Counted from the first letter of the stretch, positions 34,117-43,157 are shown. The stretch is 64,000 nucleotides of DNA from Oerskovia douganii (GCF_015142735.1 NZ_JACSPN010000005.1:38083-102082), one strand, 5' to 3'. The notes: generated by a model not told the origin, from the letters alone. Numbers and translations: made by a program.

Positions 34117-34704
34117 TCAGTAGCTGATCTGCCCGACCTTGCGGCCCAGGCTGCGGATCTGGAAGCCGAACAGGACGAGCGACACACCCCACACGAGGGC
34201 CAGGATCGCGAGGATCCACACGATCGACACGACGCCCGCGCCCACGTTGAAGAGCACCAGCAGACCGAACACGAGGGACAGCAGGCCCGCGAAGACCCCC
34301 CAGCCCCAGCCGCTGCCGGGAACCTTGCGGAGCTCGATGCTCGCGACGGTCTGGAAGATCCCGAGGACCACGGCCCACAGACCGACGATCCACACGAGGA
34401 CCTCGGCCGTCTTGCCGGGCCACACGAGGAGCACGACGCCGACCGCCACGCTCACGAGGCCGACCGTGACGAGCGCCGCGGTGCCGCCGGTCCCCCGGCG
34501 GCGGATGCCCTCGACGATCTCGAAGAGGCCGTCGACGAGCGTGAAGATCGCGACGATCCAGATGAAGACGACCGCCGTGATCTCCGGCCACACGAGGGCG
34601 ACGATGCCGAAGAGGATCGCGACGAGGCCGCGGATCACGGGCCAGTACCAGACCTGCTTGGCGGTCGTGGAGAAGGCGGTGAGGATCGGGTCCTGCGTGG
34701 CCAT
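34117..34704 (-). CDS. HdeD/DUF308-family membrane protein
   Basis: The 195-aa protein has six hydrophobic segments in pairs, each carrying the HdeD-type pattern (VIRGLVAILFGIVALVWPEI, VSVAVGVVLLVWPGKTAE, LLSLVFGLLVLFNVGAG). HdeD in enterobacteria helps acid resistance; in actinobacteria the role is not established. ATG at 34704 has CAGGAG at proper distance. It is divergent from csoR. A second DUF308 protein is encoded at 51533-52552. Confidence 0.88.
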   Translation of the reverse strand: MATQDPILTAFSTTAKQVWYWPVIRGLVAILFGIVALVWPEITAVVFIWIVAIFTLVDGLFEIVEGIRRRGTGGTAALVTVGLVSVAVGVVLLVWPGKTAEVLVWIVGLWAVVLGIFQTVASIELRKVPGSGWGWGVFAGLLSLVFGLLVLFNVGAGVVSIVWILAILALVWGVSLVLFGFQIRSLGRKVGQISY

Positions 34705-34842
34705 GGCGGGCTCCTGCCGTCGGGTCGTGTCCCGCCGGGAACGCTGGAGCACCGTCCGTGCGGGCTGTTCGATTCTCATCGAACACCCGAAACGCCTCCA
34801 TGTCGTGGCGAACGGCGCATTCGTGGCAGGACCTTCGCCCTC

Positions 34843-34898
34843 TTGACAACCGCATACCCCTCGGGGGTACCTTGGACCAGTGGTACCCCACAGGGGTA
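34843..34898 (+). promoter_or_regulatory. csoR promoter with two CsoR operators
   Basis: TTGACA at 34843-34848 is a consensus -35; TACCTT at 34868-34873 is a possible -10. Two 6-3-6 palindromes, TACCCC-TCG-GGGGTA (34855-34869) and TACCCC-ACA-GGGGTA (34884-34898), match the GC-rich CsoR-type operator. They are 29 bp apart: one fills the promoter spacer, the other lies just downstream of the expected transcription start. Copper-dependent release of CsoR would open the promoter. Confidence 0.85.
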
Positions 34899-34926
34899 TC
34901 CGAGCGAGCGATCACGGAGGCCCAGC

Positions 34927-35268
34927 ATGAGCGACACGACCACCCAGCACCCGGTCGAGCCGGGCGCCACCCCTGCCCACACCGGCCCGCACGGGTACGC
35001 CTCCGACAAGGAGGCCTACCTCAAGCGCATGCGCCGCATCGAGGGCCAGGTCCGAGGGATCGCCCGCATGATCGACGAGGACGTCTACTGCATCGACATC
35101 CTCACCCAGGTCTCCGCGGTGACCAAGGCCCTGCAGGCGGTGTCCATCGGACTCGTCGAGGACCACCTCGGTCACTGCGTCGTCGACGCCGCCCGGTCCT
35201 CCGAGGCCGAGGGCGCCGCCAAGGTCCGCGAGGCGTCCGAAGCCATCGCCCGTCTCGTCCGCAGCTGA
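34927..35268 (+). CDS. csoR: copper-sensing repressor CsoR
   Basis: The 113-aa all-helical repressor has the Cu(I) ligand set C55, H80 and C84. The spacing (25 and 4) is the same as C36-H61-C65 of M. tuberculosis CsoR. The DNA-binding face is in YLKRMRRIEGQVRGIARMI. It binds the paired TACCCC/GGGGTA operators upstream and is released on binding copper. It is the first gene before copZ and copA. ATG at 34927 has GGAGG upstream. The N-terminal 25 residues are a nonconserved His-containing tail. Confidence 0.96.
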   Translation: MSDTTTQHPVEPGATPAHTGPHGYASDKEAYLKRMRRIEGQVRGIARMIDEDVYCIDILTQVSAVTKALQAVSIGLVEDHLGHCVVDAARSSEAEGAAKVREASEAIARLVRS

Positions 35269-35294
35269 CACCCCACCCCTCCCAAGGAGCACCC

Positions 35295-35663
35295 ATGAGC
35301 ACCGTCACCACCCTCGGCGTCACCGGCATGACCTGCGGCAACTGCGTCTCGCACGTCACCAAGGACGTCGGCGCAGTCCCCGGAGTGGAGAACATCACCG
35401 TGGACCTCAACGTCGGCGGCGCCTCCGAGGTCACCGTGTTCTCCGACGAGCCGCTCGACGAGGCCGCGCTGCGCGAGGCCGTCGACGAGGCGGGCTACGA
35501 GGTCGCGAGCTACGAGGTCCAGCTGAACGCGCAGGCCGCGCAGTCCGCCGAGCAGGCCGCCGACCGCAAGGCCCACAACTGCGGCTGCGGCTGCGGCACG
35601 GACTCCGCCGCGGACGCCGCGCCGGCCCAGAAGACGTACGACCTCCAGGTCCCGCAGGCCTGA
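35295..35663 (+). CDS. copZ: heavy-metal-associated (CopZ-like) copper chaperone
   Basis: The 122-aa protein has a ferredoxin-like HMA domain (1-70) with the Cu(I) site GMTCGNC, then a His/Cys-rich tail with HNCGCGCG at about residues 95-102. The tail gives a possible second metal site that is not part of plain CopZ (about 70 aa). It should carry Cu(I) to CopA encoded downstream. ATG at 35295 follows AAGGAG. It lies 26 bp after csoR, so it is cotranscribed. Confidence 0.92.
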   Translation: MSTVTTLGVTGMTCGNCVSHVTKDVGAVPGVENITVDLNVGGASEVTVFSDEPLDEAALREAVDEAGYEVASYEVQLNAQAAQSAEQAADRKAHNCGCGCGTDSAADAAPAQKTYDLQVPQA

Positions 35664-35927
35664 CCACCTCGACCGACGCACCCGCCCGACGACGGAGCAC
35701 CGGCCGGACTCCCGGCCCACGCCCCGTCGTCGGGCACCGCTCCACCCCGCAGGCCGCTTGCCGACACCTCAGCCGCGCCCCTCACGCCGCCGACCCAGGC
35801 CGCCCGCGCCGCGCACCCCCCCACCCGGAGTGCGCCCACCGCCCCCGCCCGCGCACAGCGGACCGCGGCGGAGACCCCACCCCGGCGGGACCCGCCGGAC
35901 GCACCACCGGACCTCCGAGGAGCACAG

Positions 35928-38561
35928 ATGACCACCCCCACCGGCCTGACCGCCGGCCCGACCTTCGTCGAGGTCGACCTCGCGATCGAGGGCATGACGT
36001 GCGCGTCGTGCGTCGCGCGCGTCGAGAAGAGGCTCAACCGCGTCGACGGCGTCGAGGCCACCGTGAACCTGCCGCTCGAGAGCGCGCACGTCGTGCTGCC
36101 CGAGGGCGTGACCGACGCCGAGCTCGTCGCCGCCGTCGAGAAGGCCGGCTACCAGGCACGCGTGACCGGGCGCCGCGCCGCGACCCCGGCCGTCGCGGCG
36201 AAGGCCGCGGGCGCCGCCGCCCCCGCACCCGCACCCGCGGCAGGACCTGCGAGCCCGCAGGCGACCACTCGTCGTGACGACCAGCCCGACACCCGGCCCG
36301 CCCCCTCGATCGCACCCCCGACCGCCCCGGCGCCCGACGCGGCCGACACCTCGGCCCCCACGCGCGACCGCGGCGCCGACCTCGGTCGCCGCCTCAAGGT
36401 CGCCGCGATCCTCACGCTGCCCGTCGTGCTGCTCTCGATGGTCCCGGCGCTGCAGTTCCCCGGCTGGCAGTGGGTCGTGACGGCCCTGGCCCTGCCCGTC
36501 GTGACGTGGGGCGCGTGGCCCTTCCACACCGCGGCGTTCCGCGCGGCCCGCCACGGCGCCTCGACCATGGACACGCTCGTGTCGATCGGTGTGATCGCCG
36601 CGACCCTGTGGTCCCTGTGGGCGCTGCTGCTGGGCGGCGCGGGCGAGATCGGGATGCGCATGACCGTCTCGCTGCTGCCCTCGCGCGAGCACGGCTCCAT
36701 GCCCGAGCTCTACTTCGAGGTCGCTGCGGTCGTCACGACGTTCCTCCTCGCGGGCCGCTGGTCCGAGCACCGCTCGCGCCGCAAGGCCGGCGACGCGCTG
36801 CGCTCGCTCCTCGCGATGGGCGCCAAGGACGCCGAGCGTGTCACGACCGACCCCGACGGTCAGCGCGTGACCGAGCGCGTGCCCGTCTCCGCCCTGCGCG
36901 AGGGCGACCTGTTCACGGTCCGCCCGGGCGAGAAGGTCGCGACCGACGGCGTCGTGGTCGAGGGCAGCTCCGCCGTCGACACCTCGCTCCTCACGGGCGA
37001 GCCCGTGCCCGTCGACGTGACGCCGGGCGACGACGTCACGGGCGCGACCGTCAACACCTCCGGCCACCTGCTCGTCCGCGCGACGCGCGTGGGCGAGGAG
37101 ACGACGCTCGCCCAGATCGGGCGCCTCGTGAGCCAGGCGCAGACGGGCAAGGCGCCCGTGCAGCGCCTCGCGGACCGGATCTCGGCCGTGTTCGTACCGA
37201 TCGTGCTCGTGCTGTCGGTGCTGACCCTCGGCGGCTGGCTGCTCGCGGGGGCGAGCACGCAGTTCGCGTTCACGGCCGCGGTGGCCGTGCTCATCATCGC
37301 GTGCCCGTGCGCCCTGGGCCTCGCGACGCCGACCGCCCTGCTCGTCGGCACGGGCCGCGGAGCGCAGCTCGGGATCCTCATCAAGGGCCCGGAGATCCTG
37401 GAGTCCACGCGCCGCGTCGACACGATCGTGCTCGACAAGACCGGCACCGTGACGCAGGGCCGCATGGCGCTCGAGCGCGTGGTCACGCGCGAGGGCTCGC
37501 TCGACCTGGCGTCGCCCGCCCCCGGGCCCGACGGCGCCGCGCACCACGCCCTGCAGCTCGCCGGCGCGGTGGAAGGACTGAGCGAGCACCCGATCGCGCA
37601 GGCCGTCGCGGCGGCCGCGGCCCGGGTCGCGGGGTCGACCGCAGGGTCGGTCGCGGGGTCGGCCACGGGGTCGGCCACGCCGGAGAACACGGCGGCGCAG
37701 CCCGCGACCGTCGAGACCGGGGCCGACGGAGTCGTCATCGGCTCGGCACAGGTCTTCGACTTCGTGAGCTCACCCGGCGGCGGCGTGAGCGGCCTGGTCC
37801 GCACCGCGCACTCGGGCCTGTCCCCCGACGGGGCGCTCAACGCGCAGCGGGTCCTGGTCGGTCGCCCGACCTGGCTCGCCGAGCAGGGCATCGCGTTCGA
37901 CGCGTCGGACGGTTCCGCGGGCGGGACGGACCTGCGCCGCGCGTTCGACGAGGCCGAGTCCACGGGCGCGACCGCCGTCGTCGTCGCCTGGAACGGCGCC
38001 GCGCAGGGCGTCCTCGTGCTCCGTGACCCCGTCAAGGAGACCTCGGCCCAGGCCGTGACCGAGCTCCGCGAGCTCGGCCTGCGCCCCCTCCTCCTCACGG
38101 GCGACAACGCGGGCGCGGCCCGGGTCGCGGCCCGCCAGGTCGGCATCGCGGAGGAGGACGTGATCGCGCAGGTCCTGCCGCAGGACAAGGTCGACGTCGT
38201 CGCCCGCCTGCGCGCAGAGGGCCGCGTCGTCGCGATGGTCGGGGACGGCGTGAACGACGCCGCCGCGCTGGCCGGGGCCGACCTCGGCCTGGCCATGGGC
38301 ACGGGCACCGACGTCGCGATCGAGGCGAGCGACATCACGCTCGTGCGCGGCGACCTGCGCTCGACCGCGACGTCGATCCGGCTCTCGCGCCAGACGCTGC
38401 GCGTCATCAAGCAGAACCTGTTCTGGGCCTTCGCCTACAACGTGGCGGCGATCCCGCTCGCCGCGGCAGGCCTGCTCAACCCCATGATCGCCGGGGCCGC
38501 GATGGCCATGAGCTCGGTGCTCGTGGTCGGGAACTCGCTGCGGCTGCGCCGGGCGGGCTGA
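35928..38561 (+). CDS. copA: copper-exporting P1B-type ATPase
   Basis: This 877-aa Cu(I) exporter has one N-terminal HMA domain (GMTCASC, about 22-28), a Pro/Ala-rich linker, eight membrane segments, the CPC channel motif (459-461), phosphorylation site D503 in DKTGTVTQG, the SEHPIAQ motif and the [17 protein letters not shown] hinge. The C-terminal membrane pair follows. The nucleotide-binding domain carries a low-complexity insertion of Ala/Gly/Ser repeats (about 566-590). ATG at 35928 has GAGGAG upstream. The 264 bp before it (35664-35927) are GC-rich with no recognised feature. It is induced by copper through CsoR if the operon is read through. Confidence 0.96.
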   Translation: MTTPTGLTAGPTFVEVDLAIEGMTCASCVARVEKRLNRVDGVEATVNLPLESAHVVLPEGVTDAELVAAVEKAGYQARVTGRRAATPAVAAKAAGAAAPAPAPAAGPASPQATTRRDDQPDTRPAPSIAPPTAPAPDAADTSAPTRDRGADLGRRLKVAAILTLPVVLLSMVPALQFPGWQWVVTALALPVVTWGAWPFHTAAFRAARHGASTMDTLVSIGVIAATLWSLWALLLGGAGEIGMRMTVSLLPSREHGSMPELYFEVAAVVTTFLLAGRWSEHRSRRKAGDALRSLLAMGAKDAERVTTDPDGQRVTERVPVSALREGDLFTVRPGEKVATDGVVVEGSSAVDTSLLTGEPVPVDVTPGDDVTGATVNTSGHLLVRATRVGEETTLAQIGRLVSQAQTGKAPVQRLADRISAVFVPIVLVLSVLTLGGWLLAGASTQFAFTAAVAVLIIACPCALGLATPTALLVGTGRGAQLGILIKGPEILESTRRVDTIVLDKTGTVTQGRMALERVVTREGSLDLASPAPGPDGAAHHALQLAGAVEGLSEHPIAQAVAAAAARVAGSTAGSVAGSATGSATPENTAAQPATVETGADGVVIGSAQVFDFVSSPGGGVSGLVRTAHSGLSPDGALNAQRVLVGRPTWLAEQGIAFDASDGSAGGTDLRRAFDEAESTGATAVVVAWNGAAQGVLVLRDPVKETSAQAVTELRELGLRPLLLTGDNAGAARVAARQVGIAEEDVIAQVLPQDKVDVVARLRAEGRVVAMVGDGVNDAAALAGADLGLAMGTGTDVAIEASDITLVRGDLRSTATSIRLSRQTLRVIKQNLFWAFAYNVAAIPLAAAGLLNPMIAGAAMAMSSVLVVGNSLRLRRAG

Positions 38562-38580
38562 ACCCGACGTTCCGCGCGGT

Positions 38581-38635
38581 CGAGAACGAGGTTGAGGTCG
38601 TCATCCCCGGGATGGCGACCTCAACCTCGTTCTCG
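38581..38635. repeat. dispersed palindrome family, copy 3
   Basis: A perfect 20-bp stem (CGAGAACGAGGTTGAGGTCG with its reverse complement) encloses a 15-nt loop that itself contains CATCCC-GGGATG. Compared with copy 1 one G-C pair of the stem is A-T, changed on both arms. It lies between convergent copA and the RHH gene. Confidence 0.92.
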
Positions 38636-38663
38636 GCACGGGGGGCGGGCCAGGCGCCGGCGG

Positions 38664-38966
38664 CTACTCCGCCGGAGGACGCCCCGGGCGCCGGGCCGGA
38701 CGGACGTCGCGCGGCAACCTGCCCTCCGCGTCGAGGGCGCGGCGCAGCACCATGTCGATCTGCGCGTTGACGCTCCGCAGCTCGTCCGACGCCCACCGTG
38801 CGAGCGCGTCGTGCACCGCCGGGTCGAGGCGCAGCAGGACCTGCTTCCGCTCGGTCCGCGCCCGCCGGGCCGCACCCGTCCCCGCGGCGGACGCGGCGGC
38901 GTCGGGCTCCGGGACGCCGTCCCCCGGCTCCCCGCCCGGAGCGGGCGCCGGGACCTCGGGGGTCAC
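38664..38966 (-). CDS. ribbon-helix-helix-like DNA-binding protein
   Basis: The 100-aa protein has a disordered Pro/Ala/Gly N terminus (1-38) and a C-terminal Arc/RHH-like fold: strand [19 protein letters not shown], then a second helix [17 protein letters not shown] at 38966 overlaps the stop of the SPFH gene by 4 bp. It probably regulates its own operon by binding the GTGATATCAC palindrome upstream of the SPFH gene; RHH dimers bind such symmetric sites. Antitoxins share this fold, but no toxin-like partner is present. Confidence 0.8.
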   Translation of the reverse strand: MTPEVPAPAPGGEPGDGVPEPDAAASAAGTGAARRARTERKQVLLRLDPAVHDALARWASDELRSVNAQIDMVLRRALDAEGRLPRDVRPARRPGRPPAE

Positions 38967-39913
38967 GAGTACAGCGACCCCGCGTTGACGACGGGGGTCG
39001 CACGGCTGTCGCTGCACAGCACGACGAGCAGGTTCGAGACCATCGCGGCGCGGCGCTCGTCGTCGAGCGTGACGATCGACTCGGCCTCGAGACGCTGGAG
39101 AGCGTCCTCGACCATGGACACCGCGCCCTCGACGATCCTCGACCGGGCCGCGATGATCGCCCCGGCCTGCTGGCGCTGGAGCATGGCCTGCGCGATCTCG
39201 GGGGCGTACGCGAGGTTGGAGATGCGGGCCTCGACGACCTCGACACCGGCGATGACGACGCGCGCCGCGACCTCCTGAGCGATCTCCGCCGACACGAGCT
39301 CGGTCGCGCCGCGCAGGGACTCCTCGCCCTCCTCGGCCTGGTCGTACGGGTGGGACATGGCGACGTGGCGCAGCGCGGACTCGGACTGGACGCGGACGAA
39401 GTCCTGGTAGTCCTGGACGGCGAACGTGGCCTTCGCGGTGTCGGCGACCTGCCAGACGACGATCGCGGCGATGTTGATGGGGTTGCCGTCGGCGTCGTTG
39501 ACCTTGAGCTCGCTCGTCTCGAAGTTGCGCACGCGCACCGAGACGCGCTTGTGCGTCGTGAGGGGCACGGTGAAGACGAGCCCCGTGCGGCGGATCGTGC
39601 CGAGGTAGCGGCCGAAGAGCTGCACGACGAGCGTCTGGCCCGGGTTGACGACGCCGAGCCCGGTGAGCAGCAGGATCGCGAGGACCGACACGACGACGCC
39701 GCCCAGGACCGCGGGCCCCTCTCCCACGGCGAACAGCGCGACCGCGCCGACCGCGAGCAGCGCGACGCCGAGCAGCGCGACCAGGGCGCCGCCCGCACCG
39801 GTCGACCAGGCGGGGCGCTCGGTCACGTCGACGCGTGTGCCGTCGTGGCCGACGGGGCGCCCGCTCGGCTCGCCGCCCACGGACTCCTGCGGGGGGACGG
39901 TGGTGTCGCTCAT
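38963..39913 (-). CDS. SPFH-domain (stomatin/slipin-like) membrane protein
   Basis: The 316-aa protein has two N-terminal membrane segments (about 38-85), then a band-7/SPFH domain beginning at [20 protein letters not shown] and ending in a coiled-coil helix ([22 protein letters not shown]). Such proteins form membrane microdomain scaffolds and often partner with NfeD or proteases, neither of which is adjacent. Instead the next gene is an RHH regulator, overlapping by 4 bp. ATG at 39913 is preceded by GAGAGGAACC. Confidence 0.9.
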   Translation of the reverse strand: MSDTTVPPQESVGGEPSGRPVGHDGTRVDVTERPAWSTGAGGALVALLGVALLAVGAVALFAVGEGPAVLGGVVVSVLAILLLTGLGVVNPGQTLVVQLFGRYLGTIRRTGLVFTVPLTTHKRVSVRVRNFETSELKVNDADGNPINIAAIVVWQVADTAKATFAVQDYQDFVRVQSESALRHVAMSHPYDQAEEGEESLRGATELVSAEIAQEVAARVVIAGVEVVEARISNLAYAPEIAQAMLQRQQAGAIIAARSRIVEGAVSMVEDALQRLEAESIVTLDDERRAAMVSNLLVVLCSDSRATPVVNAGSLYS

Positions 39914-39956
39914 GACGGTTCCTCTCGTCGGGCTGCGGCGCCTCGCGTCCCGCATC

Positions 39957-39980
39957 TATCAAAGTGATATCACATTTACC
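39957..39980 (-). promoter_or_regulatory. palindromic operator/promoter of SPFH-RHH operon
   Basis: TATCAAAGTGATATCACATT lies 47-66 bp upstream of the SPFH start. Its core GTGATATCAC (39964-39973) is a perfect palindrome, extended by AAA on one side and ATTT on the other. It is a sharp AT-rich island in GC-rich DNA, so it is probably both promoter and repressor site; the RHH protein of the same operon is the likely binder. Confidence 0.65.
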
Positions 39981-40023
39981 CCGACGGGTGGAAGCGAGAG
40001 GACGGTCGTCCCGCTCGCGCCCC

Positions 40024-40082
40024 GTCGAGAACGAGGTTGCGGTCGCCATCCACCGGACGACGACCGCAACCTCGTTCTCGAC
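40024..40082. repeat. dispersed palindrome family, copy 4
   Basis: The longest perfect stem of the family has 22 bp (GTCGAGAACGAGGTTGCGG and on to 40045, with its exact complement at 40061-40082) around a 15-nt loop. Relative to copy 3 one stem pair is changed on both arms (A-T to C-G). It lies 15 bp after the ABC permease stop, so it could terminate that operon. Confidence 0.92.
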
Positions 40083-40096
40083 ACCACGAGACGCGC

Positions 40097-40900
40097 CTAC
40101 CTGAACCGGCGCCCCTCGTCCCGCCGGTACGCCCACACCGCCAGCGCCGCGAACACCACGGTCCACCCCAGCAGCACGACCCACGCGAGCCCGTAGGCCG
40201 GCTCTCCCGTGAGCGCCTGGATCATCAGGTCACGGCCCGCGCGCGTCGGGGTGGCCTCGGAGATCGTGTTCAGCCAGTCGGGGAACAGGAACGGCGGCAC
40301 GAACAACCCGCCCAGGAACGCGAGCGGGAACAGGATGACCTGCACCACGGGCAGCGCGGCCTTGGCCGAGAGCGAGTAGCCGATCGCGATGCCCAGCAGC
40401 ACGAACGGCACCGACACGAGGAGCACGGTCCCCACGCCCGCGAGGAGCTGCGACCACGTCACGGAGGCCGCGGTGAACAGCCACCCGATGAGGATGAGCG
40501 GCACGAGCCCGAACAGCGAGAAGATCCCGCCGTTGAGGATGCGCGCGATCATGCGCGGCGCGGGGCCCGCGGGCAGCGAGCGCAGGAACGGGTCGAACGG
40601 CAGCGCACGGTCCTCCGCGACGCCCAGGCCGTAGGTGAAAAGGCTCGCCGAGCAGATCGCGAACAGCCCGAGCGACGCGACGGCCATGGTCGCCGCGACG
40701 GGGTCGCCCGCGACGGTCGGCTGCGGCACGACGAAGAAGAACATCGCGAGCGCCGGGAAGAGCAGGTTCCCGAGGACCGCGATGGGCACACGCACGGTCT
40801 CGAGGAACTGGTACTTGAGGTGGATCCAGGTGAGGGTCGCGGCGCCGGGCGGGCGTCCGCTCACGCCGGGGGTCGTGGTGACTGCGTCGGGGGTGCTCAT
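40097..40900 (-). CDS. ABC-2-type transporter permease
   Basis: The 267-aa protein has six membrane segments in ABC-2 arrangement, starting WIHLKYQFLETVRVPIAVLG and ending VVLLGWTVVFAALAVWAYRR. A FPLAFLGGLFVPPFLFPDWL stretch matches the usual fifth and sixth helices. It overlaps the ATPase stop by 4 bp and closes the four-gene operon. Drug or lipid export is the usual role of such pairs; the substrate is unknown. Confidence 0.92.
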   Translation of the reverse strand: MSTPDAVTTTPGVSGRPPGAATLTWIHLKYQFLETVRVPIAVLGNLLFPALAMFFFVVPQPTVAGDPVAATMAVASLGLFAICSASLFTYGLGVAEDRALPFDPFLRSLPAGPAPRMIARILNGGIFSLFGLVPLILIGWLFTAASVTWSQLLAGVGTVLLVSVPFVLLGIAIGYSLSAKAALPVVQVILFPLAFLGGLFVPPFLFPDWLNTISEATPTRAGRDLMIQALTGEPAYGLAWVVLLGWTVVFAALAVWAYRRDEGRRFR

Positions 40901-42084
40901 CGCGCGCTCTCCTCCTCGGAGGTCCGCCGGTCCAGGGTGCCCGACGGCGTCGCGCCCGTCGGGGTCGGCGCCCCACCGGGTGCGGTGGTCGCGCCAGGTC
41001 GGGCGCCGGGCGGAGCGGTACCCGCGGGGGCGCGCGCGACCATCTGCTCGAACGCCTCCTCGAGGCTCGCGCCCCGGATCTCGAGGCCGTGGAACGGCAG
41101 TCCCGAGGTCACGAGCGTGCGGACGAGCTCGTCGGCGTCGGCCGTGAACAGCTCGTAGCGCCAGCCCCCGGCAGACCCGGCGGACCCGGCGGACCCGGCA
41201 GCCCCTGCCGCCGCGGTGCCACCGACGGCGTCCGGGGCCCCGGCGGTCCTGGCCGCCGGGCCGTCGGGGGTCCGCTCGGACCGCACGACGCCCGGCAGGT
41301 CCGTCCCCAGGTCCGCGGTGCTGCGCACGACGACCCGCCGCAGCCCGACGCGGCGCAGGATCGCGTCGAGCGTGTCGTCGGCCTTGACGACGCCCTGGTC
41401 GATCACGACGACGCGCTGGGCGAGCGCCTGCACCTCCTCGAGGTAGTGGCTCGTGAGCAGCACGGTCCCGCCGTTCGCGTGATACTCGCGGATCGCGGCC
41501 CACAGCGCCTGCCGCGCACCGACGTCGAGGCCCGTGGTGGGTTCGTCGAGCAGGACGACCCGGGGCCGGCCGACGAGCGACAGCGCGACCGCGAGGCGGC
41601 GCTTCTGCCCGCCGGACATGGCCCCGGTCTGGCGTCCCGCGAGCTCGGACAGCCCGAACTGCTCGAGCAACTCTCCCGTGGGCACCGGGTTCGCGTAGTG
41701 CTTGCCGACGAAGTCGACGACCTCGCGGACCTTGAGCGTCGCGGGCAGGCCGGTCTCCTGGGGTGTCAGGCCGAGCCCCTGGCGGGACGAGGCGTCGCGC
41801 GGGTCGCCGCCGAACAGGCGGACGACGCCCGTGTCGGGCTTGCGCTGCCCGCTCACGAGCGAGAGCAGCGTCGACTTCCCGGCGCCGTTGGGGCCCAGGA
41901 GGCCCACGAGCTCACCGGCCCCGACCTCGAGGGTCACGTCGTCGAGCGCGACGACGTCGCCGAAGCGTCGGGTCACGTGCTGCACGGAGACGAGCGCCGT
42001 GCGCGGTGCTGCCTGGCTGGACAGCGACGGGGTTGAGGGCTCCCCGCGGGCGCCCTCTGCGGCGTCGGCTTGCTGGCTGGTCAC
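40897..42084 (-). CDS. ABC transporter ATP-binding protein
   Basis: The 395-aa ATPase has Walker A GPNGAGKST, signature MSGGQKRRLAVAL, Walker B VVLLDEPTTGLDVG and H-loop LLTSHYLEEV. The C-terminal region contains an Ala/Gly/Ser-repeat linker (about 297-310) and a Pro/Thr/Gly tail. GTG at 42084 overlaps the stop of the winged-helix regulator gene by 4 bp. It pairs with the permease immediately downstream. Confidence 0.94.
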   Translation of the reverse strand: MTSQQADAAEGARGEPSTPSLSSQAAPRTALVSVQHVTRRFGDVVALDDVTLEVGAGELVGLLGPNGAGKSTLLSLVSGQRKPDTGVVRLFGGDPRDASSRQGLGLTPQETGLPATLKVREVVDFVGKHYANPVPTGELLEQFGLSELAGRQTGAMSGGQKRRLAVALSLVGRPRVVLLDEPTTGLDVGARQALWAAIREYHANGGTVLLTSHYLEEVQALAQRVVVIDQGVVKADDTLDAILRRVGLRRVVVRSTADLGTDLPGVVRSERTPDGPAARTAGAPDAVGGTAAAGAAGSAGSAGSAGGWRYELFTADADELVRTLVTSGLPFHGLEIRGASLEEAFEQMVARAPAGTAPPGARPGATTAPGGAPTPTGATPSGTLDRRTSEEESAR

Positions 42085-42386
42085 GATCCGGCTCCTCTCA
42101 GGAGCATGCTCAGGGACTCGGTGTAGACCTCGAAGGCGCGTCGCCCGCGAGGGGTCAGGCTGATGTAGGTGGCCGGGGTGCGGCCCTCGTGCGTCTTGGT
42201 GACGGTCACGTACCCGGCGTCCTCGAGCTTGCGCAGGTGCGTCGAGAGGTTGCCCGCCGTCATGTCGAGGAGCTTGCGGAGCCGGGGGAAGGCGATCTGG
42301 TCGCCCGTGCCGAGGGCCGCGAGGGTCGCGACGACGCGCAGCCGCGACTGGGCGTGGATGACCGGGTCGAGCTCGACGTCAGGCAC
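42081..42386 (-). CDS. winged-helix transcriptional regulator
   Basis: The 101-aa regulator has a MarR/ArsR-like wHTH (HTH_27 type): LAALGTGDQIAFPRLRKLLD, recognition helix TAGNLSTHLRKLEDAGYV and wing EGRTPATYISLTPRGRRAF. GTG at 42386 lies inside the end of the upstream membrane-protein gene (8-bp overlap). It probably controls this operon through the palindromes at 43133-43157. No metal-binding Cys or His cluster is visible. Confidence 0.92.
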   Translation of the reverse strand: MPDVELDPVIHAQSRLRVVATLAALGTGDQIAFPRLRKLLDMTAGNLSTHLRKLEDAGYVTVTKTHEGRTPATYISLTPRGRRAFEVYTESLSMLLRGAGS

Positions 42387-43116
42387 GGACGTCTCCCGCG
42401 ATCCGGCGGCGGGTCCGCACGCGCAGGACCTGCTCGACGAGGGTCATGAGCAGGAACCCGCCTCCCCCTGCGGCAGCCATGACGAGGTAGAGGCCCGGGA
42501 GGCCCACGATCGTCGCGGCTCCGGCGACGATCAGGATCCACACGCCCAGGACGTACAGGCGGCTCTCCTGCCACATGGCCCCGCCCGCGAGGTACATGAT
42601 CCCGACGACCAGGCACGACAGGGAGTTGCTCGCGAGCGCCATGACCTCGGGGTTCGCGTCCGCACGGGCGAGGCCGGCGAGGACCATGCTCATGGCTGCG
42701 AACGAGATGAACCAGGCCCAGCCGTAGAGCGCGCCCGAGCGGGCACCCGTGCCGCGCAGCCCGCTGGTGCGGGTCAGGACGTGCACGATCGTGACCGCCA
42801 CCGCCGAGACGATGAGGAACGTGAAGGCGAGGAAGGCCCAGGGCTCGGGCTGCCCGACGGCGCCGCCCGGCCCGGCCGCTCCGGTCGCCGTCGCTGCCGC
42901 GTCCGCCGTGCGCAGCGAGCTCGCGTAGAGCGTCGTGTAGCCCAGCACCCAGGCCAGCCCCCAGACCCCGTAGAGGACGCGGCCGTCGGGCTCGACGTCC
43001 TTGGCCTTCTCCTGCTGGGCCGCGATGAGTCGCAGGCTCTCGGCAGGGTCGAGCGGCAGGTCGTCGTCGGACCCCTGGGTGGGTCCGGCGGTCTGGTCGG
43101 GCGTCTGGGCAGGCAC
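42379..43116 (-). CDS. multi-pass membrane protein, first gene of ABC operon
   Basis: The 245-aa protein has a soluble N terminus (DPAESLRLIAAQQEKAKDVE) and six hydrophobic segments, with RVLYGVWGLAWVLGYTTLYA as the first. Proteins of this shape often precede PadR- or wHTH-linked ABC operons in actinobacteria. GTG at 43116 has CAGGAGGAG just upstream. No function is assigned; a role with the exporter is inferred from the operon. Confidence 0.8.
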   Translation of the reverse strand: MPAQTPDQTAGPTQGSDDDLPLDPAESLRLIAAQQEKAKDVEPDGRVLYGVWGLAWVLGYTTLYASSLRTADAAATATGAAGPGGAVGQPEPWAFLAFTFLIVSAVAVTIVHVLTRTSGLRGTGARSGALYGWAWFISFAAMSMVLAGLARADANPEVMALASNSLSCLVVGIMYLAGGAMWQESRLYVLGVWILIVAGAATIVGLPGLYLVMAAAGGGGFLLMTLVEQVLRVRTRRRIAGDVRA

Positions 43117-43132
43117 GGCGGCTCCTCCTGAG

Positions 43133-43157
43133 GTTTGTACTGCAAACTACTTTGTAG
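43133..43157 (-). promoter_or_regulatory. operator-like palindromes at the ABC operon start
   Basis: GTTTG-TACTG-CAAAC (43133-43147) is followed directly by CTAC-TTT-GTAG (43147-43157). This AT-rich stretch lies 17-41 bp before the first start codon, over the expected promoter. The winged-helix regulator of the operon is the likely ligand. Confidence 0.6.

Noticed and set aside
35664-35927. A small gene between copZ and copA
   Set aside because: Frames here are open only because of GC content, with Pro/Arg-rich translations, no ribosome site and no resemblance to a known protein.
38664-39913. Toxin-antitoxin pair, suggested by the RHH protein
   Set aside because: The partner is an SPFH membrane protein with no toxin fold, and the gene order (large gene first) and operator fit self-regulation instead.
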